Positions 26,031 to 34,953 of a stretch of DNA of 64,000 nucleotides are shown here, one piece after another. The notes beneath the pieces were generated by a model. It was not told the DNA's origin. It searched no databases and was given only the letters and a program-made list of their open reading frames with translations. The DNA comes from Muricoccus roseus (GTDB taxonomy: Bacteria > Pseudomonadota > Alphaproteobacteria > Acetobacterales > Acetobacteraceae), in contig NZ_FQZF01000004.1 of NCBI RefSeq assembly GCF_900141905.1, positions 186,001 to 250,000 on the forward strand, in the 5' to 3' direction. The translations under genes and the position numbers were made by a program. The number at the start of each line of letters is the position of its first letter. Position 1 is the stretch's first letter.

Positions 26031-26740
26031 CCACCCCGCCCAAGGCCGTCATCTGCGACATCGAGGGCACGACCAGCGCCATCGCCTTCGTGAAGGAGAT
26101 CCTGTTCCCCTTCGCGGAGCGGGCGCTGGACGGCTTCCTGCGCGCGCATGGCGCGGAACCCGCGGTGGTGGCCATCCTCGATCAGGTGCGGGCCCTCGCC
26201 CCCGGCCAGGACCCGGCCGAGGCGCTGCGCGGCTGGATGGCGCGGGACGAGAAGGTGACGCCGCTGAAGGCGCTGCAGGGGATGATCTGGCGCGAGGGCT
26301 TCGAATCCGGGGCCATCCGCGGGCATCTCTGGCCGGATGTGGCGCCCTGCCTGCGTGCCTGGGCGGGCGCCGGGGTGACGCTGCGGATCTACTCCTCCGG
26401 TTCGGTCGAGGCGCAGAAGCTGCTCTTCGGCTATTCCGAGGCCGGGGACCTGACGCCGCTCCTCTCGGGTTTCGACGACACCCGCACCGGGCCGAAGCGC
26501 GAGGCCGCTTCCTACGCGGCCATCGCCCGGGCGACGGGGCTGCCGCCGAGGGAGATCCTGTTCCTCTCCGACGTGGCGGAGGAGCTGGACGCCGCGGGCG
26601 CGGCGGGCATGCAGGTCTGCCAGCTGGTCCGGAAGGCGGACGGCACGGTGGAGAGCGGCCGCCACCCGGCCTGCGCCACCTTCCCCGAGGTGGCGGCCCG
26701 CTTCGGCCTGCCCGCCCCGGATGAGCCGCGCCCCGCCTAA
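26027..26740 (+). CDS. mtnC: Enolase-phosphatase E1
   Basis: 237 residues from GTG 26027 (GTGA overlap with mtnD). HAD-superfamily: motif I ICDIEGTTSAIAFVK, motif II in LRIYSSGSVEAQKLLFGY, and motif III/IV in GPKREAASYAAIA and LFLSDVAEELDAA. It enolises and dephosphorylates the diketo intermediate of methionine salvage, supplying the MtnD substrate. mtnA, mtnK and mtnP are not in the window. Confidence 0.96.
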   Translation: MTTPPKAVICDIEGTTSAIAFVKEILFPFAERALDGFLRAHGAEPAVVAILDQVRALAPGQDPAEALRGWMARDEKVTPLKALQGMIWREGFESGAIRGHLWPDVAPCLRAWAGAGVTLRIYSSGSVEAQKLLFGYSEAGDLTPLLSGFDDTRTGPKREAASYAAIARATGLPPREILFLSDVAEELDAAGAAGMQVCQLVRKADGTVESGRHPACATFPEVAARFGLPAPDEPRPA

Positions 26741-26892
26741 GGCGGGGCTGAGCACCCTGTCACCGTCCCGCGCTGGCGAGGCGCCGCGCGCGGGGCTAGG
26801 AGCGTGGGGCGCGCCCGGGCCGAATCGGCCGGGCTGCGCGGACCGCGCGCCGTTGGACTGACCCCTCGCCCGGATCCCGGGAGGCACTGCCG

Positions 26893-27882
26893 ATGATGAC
26901 CACCTATTCCCTCCGCGGCAGCGCCTGCGCCGTTCACGGGGGGCTCGACGACGCCGAATCCATCGCCGCCGCCACCTGGATCGACCTGCTGAACCCGACG
27001 CCGGAGGAGGAGCGCGCGGTTCAGGAGGCGCTGCAGATCGAGGTGCCGACGCGCGAGGAGATGCAGGAGATCGAAAGCTCCTCGCGGCTCTACAAGGAAG
27101 GGGAGGTGCTCTTCCTCACCGCCTCCTTCCTCTATGGCGCGGAGGAGGGGGAGTTCGGCTCCACCCCCATCACCTTCGTGCTGGCGCCGAACGCGCTGGT
27201 GACGGTGCGCTACGCCACGCCGAAGGCCTTCTCGATCTTCGCCGTGCGGGCCCAGCGCCAGGCGCTGCCCATCCTGAAGACGCCGGATGGGGTGATGCTG
27301 CACCTCTTCGAGCAGATCGTGGACCGGCTGGCCGACATCCTGGAGCGCACGGCCTCCGAGATGGACCGGGCGAGCCAGACCACCTTCCGCAACGCCCGCA
27401 ACATGCAGGTGAAGGCGAACAAGCGCGACGTGGACCTGCGCCAGGCGCTGCTGACGCTCGGCCAGGTGGGCGACGTGACGACGCGGGCGAGCGACACGCT
27501 GCTCGGCCTGACGCGCATCCTCACCTTCGTCGGCGCCGAGAAGGCGAATGCCGTGCGCAAGGAGAACCAGCAGATGATCAAGACGCTGGTGCGCGACGTA
27601 CGGTCCCTCGTCGAATACGCCAACACCATGAACAACAAGGCCCAGTTCCTGCTGGATGCCGTGCTGGGCATCATCAGCATGGACCAGAACGGCATCATCA
27701 AGACCTTCACCGTGGCCTCGGTGGCGCTGATGCCGCCCACCCTGGTGGCCAGCATCTACGGCATGAACTTCGACCTCATGCCCGAGCTGAAATGGGCGCT
27801 GGGCTATCCCTGGGCGCTGATGCTGATGGTGGTCAGCGCGCTGCTGCCCATCGTCTACTTCAAGCGGAAGGGCTGGCTGTAG
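26893..27882 (+). CDS. corA: CorA-type Mg2+/divalent cation channel
   Basis: 329 residues. Long acidic N-terminal cytoplasmic domain and helical stalk (residues ~1-265), then two membrane helices near the C-terminus with the selectivity motif YGMNF at the end of the first. It ends with a basic FKRKGWL tail on the cytoplasmic side. It admits Mg2+ (or Co2+/Ni2+) across the inner membrane. The 150-base upstream gap is GC-rich with weak inverted repeats but no recognisable magnesium riboswitch. Convergent with the pirin gene. Confidence 0.94.
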   Translation: MMTTYSLRGSACAVHGGLDDAESIAAATWIDLLNPTPEEERAVQEALQIEVPTREEMQEIESSSRLYKEGEVLFLTASFLYGAEEGEFGSTPITFVLAPNALVTVRYATPKAFSIFAVRAQRQALPILKTPDGVMLHLFEQIVDRLADILERTASEMDRASQTTFRNARNMQVKANKRDVDLRQALLTLGQVGDVTTRASDTLLGLTRILTFVGAEKANAVRKENQQMIKTLVRDVRSLVEYANTMNNKAQFLLDAVLGIISMDQNGIIKTFTVASVALMPPTLVASIYGMNFDLMPELKWALGYPWALMLMVVSALLPIVYFKRKGWL

Positions 27883-27890
27883 GGCCAGCC
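27871..27890. terminator. Weak hairpin over the corA stop codon
   Basis: GGCTGGC (27871-27877) pairs with GCCAGCC (27884-27890) around the stop codon. No T tract. Placed between convergent corA and pirin genes, so a terminator role is plausible but weak. Confidence 0.35.
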
Positions 27891-27907
27891 GCTTCCGGGC
27901 GCGCGGT

Positions 27908-28885
27908 TCAGCTCGTCGGCGAGCCCGCCGCCGGCGCCTGCACCGCGGCCTGCACCTTCACCCGCTCCTCCGGAAGGGGGATGAACTCCTTCTCATCCCC
28001 CGGCACCCGGGCGAAGCGGCCCTCGCGCCAATCCGCCTTCGCCTGCTCGATCCGTTCGCAGGAGGAGGAGACGAAGTTCCAGAAGAGGTAGCGCGGCCCG
28101 TCCATCGCGGCGCCCCCCAGCATCAGCAGCCGCGCGCCCTGTGGCCCCGCGCGCAGCGCCAACCCGTCGCCGGCGCGGAAGACGAGCATGCGCCCGGCCT
28201 CGAAGCGGTCCCCGGCCACGGTCACCTCGCCCTGCACCACATAGGCGCCGCGCTCCTCATGGTGGTCGGGCAGGGGCAGGGAGGCGCCGGGCGCCAGAAC
28301 GGCATCGGCGTAGAAGAGGTCCGATGGCGTGGCGACCGGCGAGCGCGCCCCCCAGCCATAACCCGCGATCAGGCGGAGCCTCGCGCCCGCATCCTCGATC
28401 ACCGGCAGGGTGGCGGCGGGGTGATGCGCGAAATCCGGCGCGATCTCCTCCTGCGCACGTGGCAGGGCCACCCAGGACTGGATGCCGAAAAGCTTGTGCG
28501 GGTGCTGCCGCACATCGGCGCCCGTCCGCTCGGAATGCGCGATGCCGCGCCCCGCCGTCATCCAGTTCACGTCGCCGGGGCGGATCGGCTGGTCCGATCC
28601 GACGCTGTCCCGGTGCTGGATCTCGCCCTCGAAGAGATAGGTGACGGTGGAGAGGCCGATATGCGGATGCGGCCGCACATCGATGCCCTTGCCCGTCAGG
28701 AACTCGCCCGGGCCCATCTCGTCGAAGAAGACGAAGGGGCCGACCATGCGGCGCTCCTTCGCCGGCAAGGCGCGGCGCACCTCGAAGCCGCCGATGTCAT
28801 GCGTGCGCGGCAGGATGACATGCTCGATGGCCTGTCCTGCGACGCATTCCGGCATCACGCCGGCAGGATCGGTCTCGACGCTCAT
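27908..28885 (-). CDS. Pirin-family protein
   Basis: 325 residues from ATG 28885, which overlaps the esterase stop as ATGA. Bicupin fold: [20 protein letters not shown], then [20 protein letters not shown] and [17 protein letters not shown] carry the conserved His residues and Glu of the N-terminal metal site. Bacterial pirins include quercetin 2,3-dioxygenases and redox regulators. As third gene after a ring-cleaving dioxygenase and an esterase, it likely belongs to quinone or aromatic-electrophile detoxification. Confidence 0.92.
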   Translation of the reverse strand: MSVETDPAGVMPECVAGQAIEHVILPRTHDIGGFEVRRALPAKERRMVGPFVFFDEMGPGEFLTGKGIDVRPHPHIGLSTVTYLFEGEIQHRDSVGSDQPIRPGDVNWMTAGRGIAHSERTGADVRQHPHKLFGIQSWVALPRAQEEIAPDFAHHPAATLPVIEDAGARLRLIAGYGWGARSPVATPSDLFYADAVLAPGASLPLPDHHEERGAYVVQGEVTVAGDRFEAGRMLVFRAGDGLALRAGPQGARLLMLGGAAMDGPRYLFWNFVSSSCERIEQAKADWREGRFARVPGDEKEFIPLPEERVKVQAAVQAPAAGSPTS

Positions 28886-29514
28886 GCCTTCGTCTCCTGG
28901 AATCCGGCCAGCCATTCGCGGGTGAGGGCGACATCCATCTGCGACAGCCCGTGGCCGAGCGGCAGCGGATGATGCGCGACCGTGGCCCCCGCGTCACCCA
29001 GAATGGCCGCCAGCGCCGCGCTGTTGGCCGCCGGCACGATGGGATCGGCCGTGCCGGAGAGGAGCAGCACCTTTGTGCCCTCCAGCCGCGCCGGCGGCGT
29101 TTCCCGGAAGGGCACCATGGCACGCAGCAGGGCCGCCCCGCGCAGCAGGCCGGGATGGCGCAGCAGCAGGCTCGCCGCGATGTTCGCGCCGTTGGAGAAG
29201 CCGAGCGCGACAGGGGCCGCGATCCCGTATTCGGCCTGGGCCTGGTGGATGAAGCCGGCCAGCTCATCCGTGCGCTGGCGCAGGTCCTCCTCGTCGAACA
29301 CGCCTTCCGCCAGGCGGCGGAAGAAGCGCGGCATGCCGTTCTCCAGCACCGTCCCGCGCGGGGAGAGCAGGGCGGCGCCGGGCGCGACCATGCGGCCGAG
29401 CGGGATCAGGTCGTTTTCATCCGCCCCGGTGCCATGCAGCAGCAGGAGGGGAGGAAGGGTGGCGTCGGCCGCCGGCTCGAAACGGTGGATGAGGTCGGTC
29501 ACGCGGGTGCTCAT
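28882..29514 (-). CDS. MhqD-like carboxylesterase/hydrolase
   Basis: 210 residues. Alpha/beta hydrolase of the phospholipase/carboxylesterase family with Ser107 in [10 protein letters not shown], Asp157 in SGTADPIVP and His188 in [24 protein letters not shown] forms the oxyanion side. In Bacillus a protein of this kind (MhqD) is encoded with the dioxygenase MhqO and confers quinone resistance. The same pairing occurs here: the dioxygenase gene is 56 bases upstream and pirin overlaps downstream. Confidence 0.9.
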   Translation of the reverse strand: MSTRVTDLIHRFEPAADATLPPLLLLHGTGADENDLIPLGRMVAPGAALLSPRGTVLENGMPRFFRRLAEGVFDEEDLRQRTDELAGFIHQAQAEYGIAAPVALGFSNGANIAASLLLRHPGLLRGAALLRAMVPFRETPPARLEGTKVLLLSGTADPIVPAANSAALAAILGDAGATVAHHPLPLGHGLSQMDVALTREWLAGFQETKA

Positions 29515-29570
29515 GGCATCATTGCTCCGGTGGCGGGCCGCGCCGCGATGGCGCGGCCCGCGCTGCGGGT

Positions 29571-30506
29571 TCAGGCGAGGACGGGCAGGGTTGCCTCGAT
29601 CTGCTGGCGATGCCCTTCCAGGAAGGCCGGCAGCTTCAGCGCGGCGCCGAGCTGATCGGCCGGCTCATCCACGGCGAAGCCGGGGATGTCCGTCGCGATC
29701 TCGAACAGCACATGGCCGGGTTCGCGGAAGTAGACGGAGCGGAAGTAGTCGCGGTTCTTCTGCTCCGTGGTGCGCAGGCCGTGATTCGCGGCCAGCTTGC
29801 GCACCATCTCCATCTCCGCCGCATCGTCCGCCGCGCGGAAGGCGAGGTGGTGGACGGAGCCGCGGCCCAGCCGCGCCGGCAGGAAGCCGCCGACCGCCTG
29901 CAGGTCCACGATGCCGCCGATGGAGGTGCCCTCCACCTGATAGCGGGTCGTGTTCCCTTCCTTCGCCACCTCACGGAAGCCAAAGACATCCGTCAGGATC
30001 GCGCCGGTCGCCTCGGTCTTGTCCAGCATGAGGCTGACGCTGTGGAAGCCGCGGATGGCGTTCTCCACCGGCACCTCGCCGTTGTTCCAGGCGGGCTCCG
30101 CCTCGATGCCGGGGACGCCGACGAGCGCCAGGCGCTGCCCGTCCGGATCACGGAAGGTGAGCACCGTCTCGCCGAAGCGGCTGGTGCGCTCCAGCCTGTG
30201 GTTCACCAGCCGCGCGGTCCAGTAGCCGATGGCGGATTGCGGGATGCGGAAGGATGTCTCCTGCAGCTCGCCCGCGCCGGCACGGCCTTCCGCCGCATGC
30301 TCCCAGGGGAAGAAGGTGAGGATGGTGCCGGGGCTGCCCGCCTCGTCGCCGTAGTAGAAGTGGTAGGCGCCGGGATCGTCGAAGTTGACGGTCTTCTTCA
30401 CCAGCCGCAGCCCGAGGATGCGGGTGTAGAAGTCCAGGTTCCGCTGCGCGCTGCCGGCGATCGCGGTGACGTGGTGGATGCCGTGGGTGGTGTTGCTCGT
30501 GGCCAT
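29571..30506 (-). CDS. Ring-cleaving dioxygenase, VOC family (MhqO-like)
   Basis: 311 residues made of two glyoxalase/VOC modules: IHHVTAIAGSAQRNLDFYTR at the start and IRGFHSVSLMLDKTEATGAI in the middle. Metal ligands are expected from His in GIHHVTA, His in GSVHHLAFRA and Glu in HVLFEIATDIPG. Homologues (MhqO/MhqA type) open catechol- or hydroquinone-like rings. It leads a three-gene operon with the MhqD-like esterase and pirin, divergent from doxX and a LysR gene. Confidence 0.92.
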   Translation of the reverse strand: MATSNTTHGIHHVTAIAGSAQRNLDFYTRILGLRLVKKTVNFDDPGAYHFYYGDEAGSPGTILTFFPWEHAAEGRAGAGELQETSFRIPQSAIGYWTARLVNHRLERTSRFGETVLTFRDPDGQRLALVGVPGIEAEPAWNNGEVPVENAIRGFHSVSLMLDKTEATGAILTDVFGFREVAKEGNTTRYQVEGTSIGGIVDLQAVGGFLPARLGRGSVHHLAFRAADDAAEMEMVRKLAANHGLRTTEQKNRDYFRSVYFREPGHVLFEIATDIPGFAVDEPADQLGAALKLPAFLEGHRQQIEATLPVLA

Positions 30507-30597
30507 GGTCGCGGTCTCCCGGGTTGGTGGAGCGCGGCTGGCGCTCCGGTGTTGTCACAGCAATTGGGCAATCCCGGCGGAAAGACCAGCGCAAACG

Positions 30598-30615
30598 GAT
30601 TGCGCCACTGCAATC
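30598..30615. promoter_or_regulatory. Candidate LysR operator between the dioxygenase and doxX
   Basis: Perfect inverted repeat GATTGC-N6-GCAATC, containing a T-N11-A arrangement typical of LysR sites. It sits about 92 bases upstream of the dioxygenase start and 98 upstream of doxX. A shorter ATTG-GG-CAAT dyad lies at 30563-30572 in the same intergenic region, sharing the half-site. The regulator could be the LysR protein encoded just after doxX; this is an inference. Confidence 0.5.
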
Positions 30616-30712
30616 GGGGGCTTGCGATCCTCGCCGTGGCCTCGCCGGCGGCGCGCTCTCAATCTCCGGCCCAACAATCCCATCCCGGGATCACCCACCG
30701 GAGACATTCCCC

Positions 30713-31150
30713 ATGTTCGATCCCCGTCTCGCTCCCCTTGCCCTCCTCCTGCTGCGCCTCTCGCTGGGGGTGATGTTCATCGCCCATGCCTGGCTGAAGG
30801 TGGGCGTCTTCACCGTGCCCGGCTTCGCGGGCTTCCTGGGCCAGATCGGGCTGCCCGGCTCTCTCGCCTGGCCGATCATCCTCGCCGAAGCCATCGGCGG
30901 CCTGGCCCTCGTCCTCGGCGTCTATGCCCGGGCCGTCTCGGTGGCGCTGCTGCCGGTGCTGCTGGGCGCGCTGATGGTCCATGCCGGCAATGGCTGGGTG
31001 TTCAACGCCCCGAATGGCGGCTGGGAATACCCCGCCTTCCTGGCCGCGGCGGCGCTGGTTCAGGCCCTGGGCGGCGACGGCGCCCTAGCCCTGCGCGCCA
31101 CCCCGGTGCCGGCCCTCGGCAAGCGCAGTGGCCTCGCTGCCGCGGTCTGA
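30713..31150 (+). CDS. DoxX-family membrane protein
   Basis: 145 residues from ATG 30713. Four membrane helices: LALLLLRLSLGVMFIAHAWL, SLAWPIILAEAIGGLALVLG, VSVALLPVLLGALMVHAGNG and the FLAAAALVQALGG segment; the layout matches DoxX/YphA proteins. These integral proteins are often found with quinone- or thiol-stress genes. Divergent from the dioxygenase operon and followed 79 bases later by a LysR gene. Confidence 0.9.
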   Translation: MFDPRLAPLALLLLRLSLGVMFIAHAWLKVGVFTVPGFAGFLGQIGLPGSLAWPIILAEAIGGLALVLGVYARAVSVALLPVLLGALMVHAGNGWVFNAPNGGWEYPAFLAAAALVQALGGDGALALRATPVPALGKRSGLAAAV

Positions 31151-31229
31151 ACGGCCTAGCATCCCAACGACCCGTCGGCGGCACGGCCCTCCCGTGCCGC
31201 CGGCTTCGCGTTTGCCGGGAACGGAGCCG

Positions 31230-32120
31230 TTGAAGGACGCCGCACGCAGCCTCGCCTGGGATGACTTCCGCCTGATCGACGCCGTGGCGGCCACGCGCAA
31301 CCTGCCGGCCGCAGCGGCGAAGCTGGGCATCGACCATTCCACGGTTTTCCGGCGCTTGAAGGCGGTGGAGGCCCTGCTGGGTACCCCGCTCTTCGAGCGC
31401 CATCGCAGCGGCTACACCCTGACCCCGGCCGGGGAGGAAATGGCCTCCCTGGCCGCGCGGGTGGATCAGGACATCACGGCTGTCACGCGTCGTCTCTCCG
31501 GCCAGGCACCCGCCCCTTCGGGCGAGGTCCGGGTGGCGACCAGCGACAGCCTGCTCTCGGACCTGCTGATGCCCATGCTGGCGCGCTTCCGGCAGGCGAA
31601 TCCGGCGATCCGGCTGGACCTCGTTACTGGCAATGCGGCGCTGAACCTGTCCCGCCGCGACGCGGATGTGGCGGTGCGCGCGACCGACAGCCCGCCGGAC
31701 ACGCTGGTGGGCCGCCGCGCCGCGCGGATCGCCTGGGCGCTCTATGGCGCGCCCGGCGTCACCACGGAGGGCGACTGGGTGTGCCTCGGGGATAACCTTG
31801 CCGGGTTGAAGGTGGTGCGATTCGCCCGCGCCGCCGTGCCCGCCGAGCGGCTGGCCGGGCGCTTCGACACGGTGCTTGGCCTCGCCCATGCCGTCGCCGC
31901 CGGAATCGGCGTGGGGCATCTGCCATGCTTCATCGGCGATTCCTGGCCCAGCCTGATCCGCCTCCAGCCTCCCGAGGCCGATTACGCCTCCGACCTCTGG
32001 CTGCTGACGCATCCCGACCTGCGCCATACACCACGCGTGCGCGCGCTGATGGACAGCCTGGGCGAGCAGATCACGGCGAAGCGACCGCTGATCGAGGGCA
32101 CCATGCCGCGCGAGGGGTGA
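31230..32120 (+). CDS. LysR-family transcriptional regulator
   Basis: 296 residues from TTG 31230, chosen because GGAACGGAG lies just upstream, the length is then typical and the helix-turn-helix falls at residues ~8-65: WDDFRLIDAVAATRNLPAAA, then KLGIDHSTVFRRLKAVEALL. Effector-binding domain from ~90 (GEVRVATSDSLLSDLLMPML). Closest in style to LysR proteins using the HSTVFRRL recognition helix. It may control the doxX/dioxygenase region, where a LysR-type dyad is seen. Confidence 0.9.
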   Translation: MKDAARSLAWDDFRLIDAVAATRNLPAAAAKLGIDHSTVFRRLKAVEALLGTPLFERHRSGYTLTPAGEEMASLAARVDQDITAVTRRLSGQAPAPSGEVRVATSDSLLSDLLMPMLARFRQANPAIRLDLVTGNAALNLSRRDADVAVRATDSPPDTLVGRRAARIAWALYGAPGVTTEGDWVCLGDNLAGLKVVRFARAAVPAERLAGRFDTVLGLAHAVAAGIGVGHLPCFIGDSWPSLIRLQPPEADYASDLWLLTHPDLRHTPRVRALMDSLGEQITAKRPLIEGTMPREG

Positions 32121-32220
32121 AGCCGCCGCGCCGTGGCGGGAATGTTGCAAGGAGGTGCCCGCTGAGGGAGCCTCGCGGATGTGCCCAGGGCTCCACGACA
32201 AGCGTGATCGGAGACGGTGA

Positions 32221-33540
32221 ATGGCGGTTCGACCCTTCCATCTCGGCTGGTTCCTGCAGGGATCCAGCGTGCAGGCCTGGGGCGAGCCCTGGACAGGCAG
32301 CATCGGCCAGGACTGGCGGCAGCCCGACCTCTTCATCGACATGGCGCGCGCGCTGGAACGGGCCTGCTTCGACTATATTCTCCTCGAAGACAGTTCCTAT
32401 ATCGGCGAGGCCTATGGCGGCTCGCGCGAGATCTATCTGAAGAACGGCCTTTCCGTGCCGCGGCAGGACCCCTCCGTCATCGCGACGCTGCTCTTCGCAG
32501 CCACCAAGCGGATCGGCGTGGCCACCACCCTCGCGACCTTCACGCACCACCCCTATCTGCTCGCGCGCATCATCGCGACGCTGGACCAGGTTTCGGCGGG
32601 CCGCGCCGGCTGGAACATGGTGACGGGAAGCAGCGACATGGCCGCCCGCAACTACGGGCTGGAAGCGCTGCCCGAGCATGACCTGCGCTACGACATGGCC
32701 GATGAGTACATGGCCTGCGTGAACGCGCTTTGGGATTCCTGGGAACCGGGCGCGATCCTCGCTGATCGCGAAAGCGGCGTGCTGGTGGACCACACCAAGG
32801 TCCGCACGGTGGACTTTAAGGGCCAGTGGTACAGCTCGCGCGGGCCGCTGAATTCCGGCCCTTGCGTGCAGGGGCGGCCCGTCATCGCCCAGGCCGGCGG
32901 CAGCCCCCGCGGCCGGCAATTCGCGGCCACCCATGGCGAGACGGTGGTGGCCAACCCCAAGGGCATCGCGGCGATGAAGGCCTATCGCGACGACATCCGC
33001 GCCCGTGCCGCGGCGACGGGTCGGAACCCGGACCACATCAAGGTCCTCTTCCTGGTGAACCCGATCATCGGCGAGAGCGCGGAGCATGCGGAGATGCGGC
33101 GGCTGGAGCGCATCGCGCAGGCGGACCGCCGGATCGCGCAGCGCCTCGCGCATTTCAGCAAGGTGACCAATATCGACTTCGGCAGCATGGATCTCGACAA
33201 GCCGATCGACGAGACCCTGCGCACCAACGGCCACCAGCAGAACCTGGATACGCTCAAGCGGCTCGGCGCCGGCGGCAAGACGCTGCGCCAGGCCTTCACC
33301 GACTACAGCGGCACCGGCCTTTCCGTGGATCTCTGCGGCACGGTGGACGCCATCGCCGGCCAGATGGCCGAGGTCGTGCAGGAAGTGGGCGGCGACGGCT
33401 TCCTCTTCTCCATGGGCGATGTCAGCCGCCGCGTGGTCGCCGAGGTGGCGGATGGGCTGGTGCCGGCGTTGCAGGCGCGGGGGCTGGTCCGCAAGGCCTA
33501 TGGCCACGCGACCTTCCGGGAGAACCTGCTGGAGTTCTAG
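32221..33540 (+). CDS. NtaA/DmoA-family FMN-dependent monooxygenase
   Basis: 439 residues, the usual length for this branch of the luciferase-like monooxygenases. FHLGWFLQGSSVQAWGEPW, LLEDSSYIGEAYGGSREIYL, ATLATFTHHPYLLARIIATL and SAGRAGWNMVTGSSDMAARN are family hallmarks. Members oxidise substrates such as nitrilotriacetate, dimethyl sulfide or alkanesulfonate-like compounds with reduced FMN from a separate reductase. The substrate is not predictable. Copy 2 of the structured repeat begins 42 bases after the stop. Confidence 0.92.
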   Translation: MAVRPFHLGWFLQGSSVQAWGEPWTGSIGQDWRQPDLFIDMARALERACFDYILLEDSSYIGEAYGGSREIYLKNGLSVPRQDPSVIATLLFAATKRIGVATTLATFTHHPYLLARIIATLDQVSAGRAGWNMVTGSSDMAARNYGLEALPEHDLRYDMADEYMACVNALWDSWEPGAILADRESGVLVDHTKVRTVDFKGQWYSSRGPLNSGPCVQGRPVIAQAGGSPRGRQFAATHGETVVANPKGIAAMKAYRDDIRARAAATGRNPDHIKVLFLVNPIIGESAEHAEMRRLERIAQADRRIAQRLAHFSKVTNIDFGSMDLDKPIDETLRTNGHQQNLDTLKRLGAGGKTLRQAFTDYSGTGLSVDLCGTVDAIAGQMAEVVQEVGGDGFLFSMGDVSRRVVAEVADGLVPALQARGLVRKAYGHATFRENLLEF

Positions 33541-33582
33541 AGGCCCCTCATAGGGCCGTGCCTTCGTTCTGATGCGCTGTTC

Positions 33583-33830
33583 TGTCCCGGGGAGAGGAAG
33601 AAGGAATTCTTCCTCTCCCCGGACCCCTCACCATCATCTTCTTTTGGAAGTTTGGAATCACGGGGCTCACGGTGCGCCTCGGGTCCATGACCCGGCGACT
33701 GCAAAGGCAGGAAAGGCACCCTCAACCAGAGAACCCGGTGATCCGGGGTATCCACGGCAGTCCGATGCAGGTCCAGGAGGCTCAGCCTCCTGGCTTGTGA
33801 GGTCCGGAGAGGGCAGCGCCCTCTCCGGGG
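33583..33830 (+). repeat. Structured dispersed repeat, copy 2
   Basis: Same architecture as copy 1. GGAA-loop hairpin with the identical 16-bp stem (33587-33622); second hairpin 33675-33697 keeps 8 pairs with a 2-base bulge because one arm lacks two bases; GACTGC (33697-33702) and GCAGTC (33757-33762); third hairpin CCAGGAGGCT-C-AGCCTCCTGG (33773-33793), whose arms differ from copy 1 but still pair fully; final hairpin GGAGAGGGC-AGC-GCCCTCTCC (33806-33826). The 320-base gap between the monooxygenase and the convergent glycosyltransferase holds nothing else. Confidence 0.9.
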
Positions 33831-33864
33831 AAACCCTCCAGATTAGAACCCCCGCGCGCCGCCA

Positions 33865-34953
33865 TCAGGCCCCGATCCAATCCAGCACCGGGGCCGCCAT
33901 GCGCTCCGGCGTGAAGGTTGCGGCCTGCTCCAGGGCCTTCGGGGCCAGTTCTGCCAGCCGGCGCGGGTCGGAGATCTCCTTCAGCCCCGCCGCGAACTCA
34001 TCGACCGAGAAGGGGTCGAAGAACAGGCCGGCATCGCCGATCACCTCCGGGAAGCTGGAGGTGAGCGAGGCAAGCACCGGCTTGCCCAGGCTCATCGCTT
34101 CCACGGCCGGGATGCCGAAGCCCTCATAGACGGAGGTGAGGACGAGGAACTCGGCCGCCTTAAGCAGCCGGTACTTCACGAATTCCGAGACGAAGCCAGT
34201 GAACTTCACCCGTTGCTGCGCCTGCGGGCGAAGGCGCGCCAGCGCCTGATCCGCCAGCCAGCCGCGGCGGCCGATGACGATGAAGGTCAGGTCGGAGGCT
34301 GCGACGGAGGGGTGCTCCAGCGCGCGCAGCAGAAGGTCGAGATTCTTGCGGGGCTCGATGGTACCGATCACCACGGCATAGCGGCCGAGCTCCACCGTGG
34401 GCTGGTTGCGGTCGAGCAGCTCGAAATCCCCGGGCCAGTCCACATACTGCGTCAGCAGCCGGGTCTTGGGAGCCGCCCAGGGAAATGTGTCGGTCAGCGC
34501 CACGCGGGTGGCCTCGGAGACGCAGAACACCACCTCATCCGTCGTCAGCTGGTCGCGCAGCGGGTCCAGGTGATAGGCGACATTCGCGACGTCATGCGTC
34601 TCCGGCATCACCAGCGTGCTGATGTCGTGGATGGTGCTCGCCTCCCGGCGGGCGAGGCCGAAATTCTCCTTCACCGAGGGATAGAGCAGCGGCTGGGCCG
34701 GATTGATCGCTTCGAAGGCATCGATCGGGCGGTCGTTCAGCCGCCCGCGCAGGAAGGCGCCGGAACCGTGGCGGATCGTCTCCCGCGCCTCCGCCGCCGC
34801 GATCCGCGTCATGCGGATGCCGAAATCCAGATGGACGCGGCCGCTCCGCTCCAGCGCCTGGACGAGCCGGCGTGTGAAGACCGAAATGCCGGTCCACTCG
34901 TCCTCCAGCATCGGGGTGATGTCCACGGTCAGCCGTGGCCGGGTGGCGCTCAT
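33865..34953 (-). CDS. Glycosyltransferase, GT4-type (GT-B fold)
   Basis: 362 residues from ATG 34953 (ATGA overlap with the upstream gene). RLTVDITPMLEDEWTGISVF is the N-terminal domain start; the donor-binding half has VVIGTIEPRKNLDLLLRALE, FIVIGRRGWLADQALARL and LTSVYEGFGIPAVEAMSLGK with the conserved E-x7-E. It likely adds a sugar from a nucleotide donor during surface polysaccharide assembly. Last gene of a minus-strand run with an unknown protein and a DUF4214 protein. Confidence 0.92.
   Translation of the reverse strand: MSATRPRLTVDITPMLEDEWTGISVFTRRLVQALERSGRVHLDFGIRMTRIAAAEARETIRHGSGAFLRGRLNDRPIDAFEAINPAQPLLYPSVKENFGLARREASTIHDISTLVMPETHDVANVAYHLDPLRDQLTTDEVVFCVSEATRVALTDTFPWAAPKTRLLTQYVDWPGDFELLDRNQPTVELGRYAVVIGTIEPRKNLDLLLRALEHPSVAASDLTFIVIGRRGWLADQALARLRPQAQQRVKFTGFVSEFVKYRLLKAAEFLVLTSVYEGFGIPAVEAMSLGKPVLASLTSSFPEVIGDAGLFFDPFSVDEFAAGLKEISDPRRLAELAPKALEQAATFTPERMAAPVLDWIGA

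Noticed and set aside
26741-26892. Magnesium riboswitch upstream of corA
   Set aside because: Only imperfect GC-rich inverted repeats; no known aptamer core.
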